From a virus: a DNA stretch of 20,988 bases. Shown here in pieces: positions 20,003 through 20,988 of this stretch. Positions within the stretch are counted from its first letter, which is position 1. Each line of letters opens with the position of its first letter. The position numbers were made by a program, and so were the translations under genes. Location of the stretch: IMG/VR virus record IMGVR_UViG_3300008110_001090, positions 1-20,988 of that record, one strand, 5' to 3'. The notes beneath the pieces are model-generated. The model saw nothing but the letters and a program-made list of their open reading frames with translations, made no database searches and had not been told where the DNA came from.

Positions 20003-20308
20003 TTGGCAACTGAAAAGAAAACAGAAAAGCCAGAGGTTCTACTGGCAGACTTCAAGAAAGTGATAAACCGTATGCTCTTTGGTTCTTGGTATAAGCACAA
20101 TGGAACTAATGGAGAGCAGTGGTTAGTAGCAGTACCGACCTATCAGGGAACTGACAAGGGAACGCCACAAGGTGGCTCTGTAGTGCTAGTCACTAAAGCA
20201 AAGACAAACGACCTACAGTTATTCACCCTTACTAACAAGGTGGCTACTGTGAGGAATAAGCAAGGTGCAGAATTGGCTCTTTGGGAGACTGACAGAGTAG
20301 CCCTATAG
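20003..20308 (+). CDS. Small protein, member 1 of a GSWxxHNGT paralog pair (101 aa)
   Basis: It starts at TTG with AAGGAG upstream. After a Lys-rich opening the protein holds LFGSWYKHNGTNGEQWLVAV, a Gly-rich loop, SVVLVTKAKTNDLQLFTLTN and KQGAELALWETDRVAL. It aligns with the next gene (GSWxxHNGT, VV(L/I)VxKxxxxLQxFTLT, KxGxExxLxE-type end). The alternation of strands suggests a small beta-barrel or SH3/OB-like fold, perhaps nucleic-acid binding; this is inference. It is a single-gene unit behind leader C. Confidence 0.6.
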   Translation: MATEKKTEKPEVLLADFKKVINRMLFGSWYKHNGTNGEQWLVAVPTYQGTDKGTPQGGSVVLVTKAKTNDLQLFTLTNKVATVRNKQGAELALWETDRVAL

Positions 20309-20469
20309 AGCAGTATCGCTAGTCCTAGAGCGACATAGGAAGTGGCTGACATACCCACTACTAGGGCAGTATGTCTCTATCAGAGTGTGCTAGGCAGTAA
20401 CCCTCTAAGAAACTCTCTAGCATAGTCTGATGGGGATTAGCCGTATAGATACCCCCTGTATGGCTAGTC
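20309..20469 (+). other. Hairpin-rich non-coding region
   Basis: No gene is visible here. Stems include TCGCT/AGCGA (20317-20335 region), GACATAC with GTATGTC, TGCTAG with CTAGCA, and ATTAGCCGTATAG (20436-20448) with CTGTATGGCTAGT (20456-20468; 13 pairs with three G-U, 7-base loop). The last stem ends 1 base before the leader D motif and may be a terminator. Four stems in 160 bases also suggest a small RNA or a decayed RNA gene; no tRNA arms are recognisable. Confidence 0.45.
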
Positions 20470-20617
20470 TCTATCGCTACCAATGACGGGGGGGAATAAG
20501 CGCATAGGTGAACGCATGGTGCATACCTTGTGCTGCAGGGTTGTTGCGGTTGTTCGGTGAATCCGTTAGCGTTGAGGTGTCGGTCAATCCCGACCGACTC
20601 TCACAAGGAGAAGCACA
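20470..20617 (+). promoter_or_regulatory. Leader D: structured spacer upstream of 20618
   Basis: TCTATCGCTACCAATGAC (20470-20487), with AGCGCATA at 20499-20506, has the same spacing as leader C. The middle part is GC-rich and lacks the AT patch and the LexA-type palindrome. GTCGGTC (20579-20585) pairs perfectly with GACCGAC (20592-20598) around AATCCC. TCACAAGGAGAAGCACA leads into a TTG start. It keeps the hairpin-SD-TTG layout with a different stem sequence. Confidence 0.55.
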
Positions 20618-20875
20618 TTGACAACTAAAGACCAAAAACTAGAGACATTGCGTAAAGCATTGTCGTTGTTCAGCCCGGGCTCATGGGCTCAGCACAACGG
20701 CACGTGGGCAATTCAGGTAGTGCAGTCACTACGTCCAAAGAACAATGACGTGGTAATTGTTCGCAAGAAGGACGGCTCATTGCAGCCCTTCACACTCACC
20801 GAATCCATCGGCTCAAAGACCGATAAGAACGGCGTGGTGTACGAATTGTTCACAGGCCAGACCGCTAATCTCTAG
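20618..20875 (+). CDS. Small protein, member 2 of the GSWxxHNGT paralog pair (85 aa)
   Basis: It starts at TTG with AAGGAG upstream. The protein begins MTTKDQKLETLRKALSLF and continues with PGSWAQHNGTWAIQVVQSLR, NNDVVIVRKKDGSLQPFTLT and KNGVVYELFTGQTANL. It is shorter than its paralog at 20003 because it lacks the Gly-rich loop. The coding sequence looks more GC-rich than its neighbours and contains the only CCGG of the window (20675-20678), so it may have been acquired separately. The function is unknown. Confidence 0.6.
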   Translation: MTTKDQKLETLRKALSLFSPGSWAQHNGTWAIQVVQSLRPKNNDVVIVRKKDGSLQPFTLTESIGSKTDKNGVVYELFTGQTANL

Positions 20876-20885
20876 GGTCTAATCA

Positions 20886-20927
20886 GGTAAGGGCAAGCCC
20901 TCGGGGAACTGGGGGTTTGCCTTTACC
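20886..20927 (+). terminator. Strong terminator-like hairpin
   Basis: GGTAAGGGCAAGCCC (20886-20900) pairs with GGGTTTGCCTTTACC (20913-20927): 15 pairs, two of them G-U, with a 12-base loop, 10 bases after the stop codon. There is no T run, which is not unusual in actinobacteria. Confidence 0.6.
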
Positions 20928-20932
20928 ACTAT

Positions 20933-20959
20933 AGGGGAGGGGGGTAATATACCTCTCCT
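20933..20959 (+). terminator. Second hairpin after the last gene
   Basis: AGGGGAGG (20933-20940) pairs with CCTCTCCT (20952-20959), 8 pairs with one G-U, and an 11-base loop. It follows the stronger hairpin by 5 bases. Confidence 0.4.
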
Positions 20960-20971
20960 CGATATGTGTGC

Positions 20972-20988
20972 ATTACCGCTACCAAGAC
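20972..20988 (+). promoter_or_regulatory. Start of a further leader (E), cut by the window end
   Basis: ATTACCGCTACCAAGAC at the right edge matches the (NYTAYC)GCTACCAA motif that opens leaders A-D. Another gene unit of the same design probably follows. Confidence 0.5.

Overview
The window reads as part of the genome of a tailed double-stranded DNA phage (Caudoviricetes) of an actinobacterium. Every gene I accept is on the + strand, most start codons overlap or touch the previous stop codon, and two genes encode WhiB-type iron-sulfur proteins, a family known only from Actinobacteria and their phages. Base composition looks moderate (mid-40s % GC by eye, not computed). Together with the Thr-rich TTT(V/P)ETT linkers, this would suit a low-GC freshwater actinobacterium; that host assignment is inference. 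Portal, capsid, terminase, tape measure and DNA polymerase genes are not in the window.

Region 1 (1-7288) is a structural region: tail-fibre or minor-tail proteins with repeats, two small basic conserved phage proteins, an adaptor-like protein, a 618-residue tail protein, a tail protein with two Ig-like repeats and a Cys-rich end, and a six-cysteine zinc-binding-type protein. Region 2 (7290-9675) is the surface and lysis block: a secreted Thr-rich protein, a 53-residue membrane protein, a holin-like protein, an M15-type peptidase endolysin and a single-pass membrane protein. Region 3 (9676-13748) starts with a promoter and hairpin leader and carries a recombination set: metallophosphoesterase, YqaJ-type exonuclease, probable single-strand annealing protein, ribbon-helix-helix protein and a PD-(D/E)XK-like protein. 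Region 4 (13774-15912) has its own promoter and encodes a secreted lysozyme/transglycosylase, two WhiB proteins separated by a coiled-coil protein, and small proteins that may include a helicase-loader-like one.

Region 5 (15913-20988) is the most unusual. Genes or short operons are separated by 140-310-base non-coding spacers with a repeated design: a (GCTACC)-type motif, an AT-rich patch, shared GC-rich words, a hairpin whose stem sequence differs in every copy, then an ACAAGGAGAA-type ribosome binding site, usually followed by a TTG start. Two of these leaders carry an identical CGAAC-ACCT-GTTCG palindrome that matches the GAAC-N4-GTTC LexA (SOS) box of actinobacteria. The genes include a MoxR-type AAA+ ATPase paired with a VWA (MIDAS) protein, flanked by two large acidic proteins that look like distant paralogs, and a second pair of small paralogs.

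Across the whole window I found by eye no GATC and no AGCT, and only one CCGG and one CGCG, although random sequence would give roughly 50-80 of each. This points to strong avoidance of particular palindromes, probably driven by restriction.
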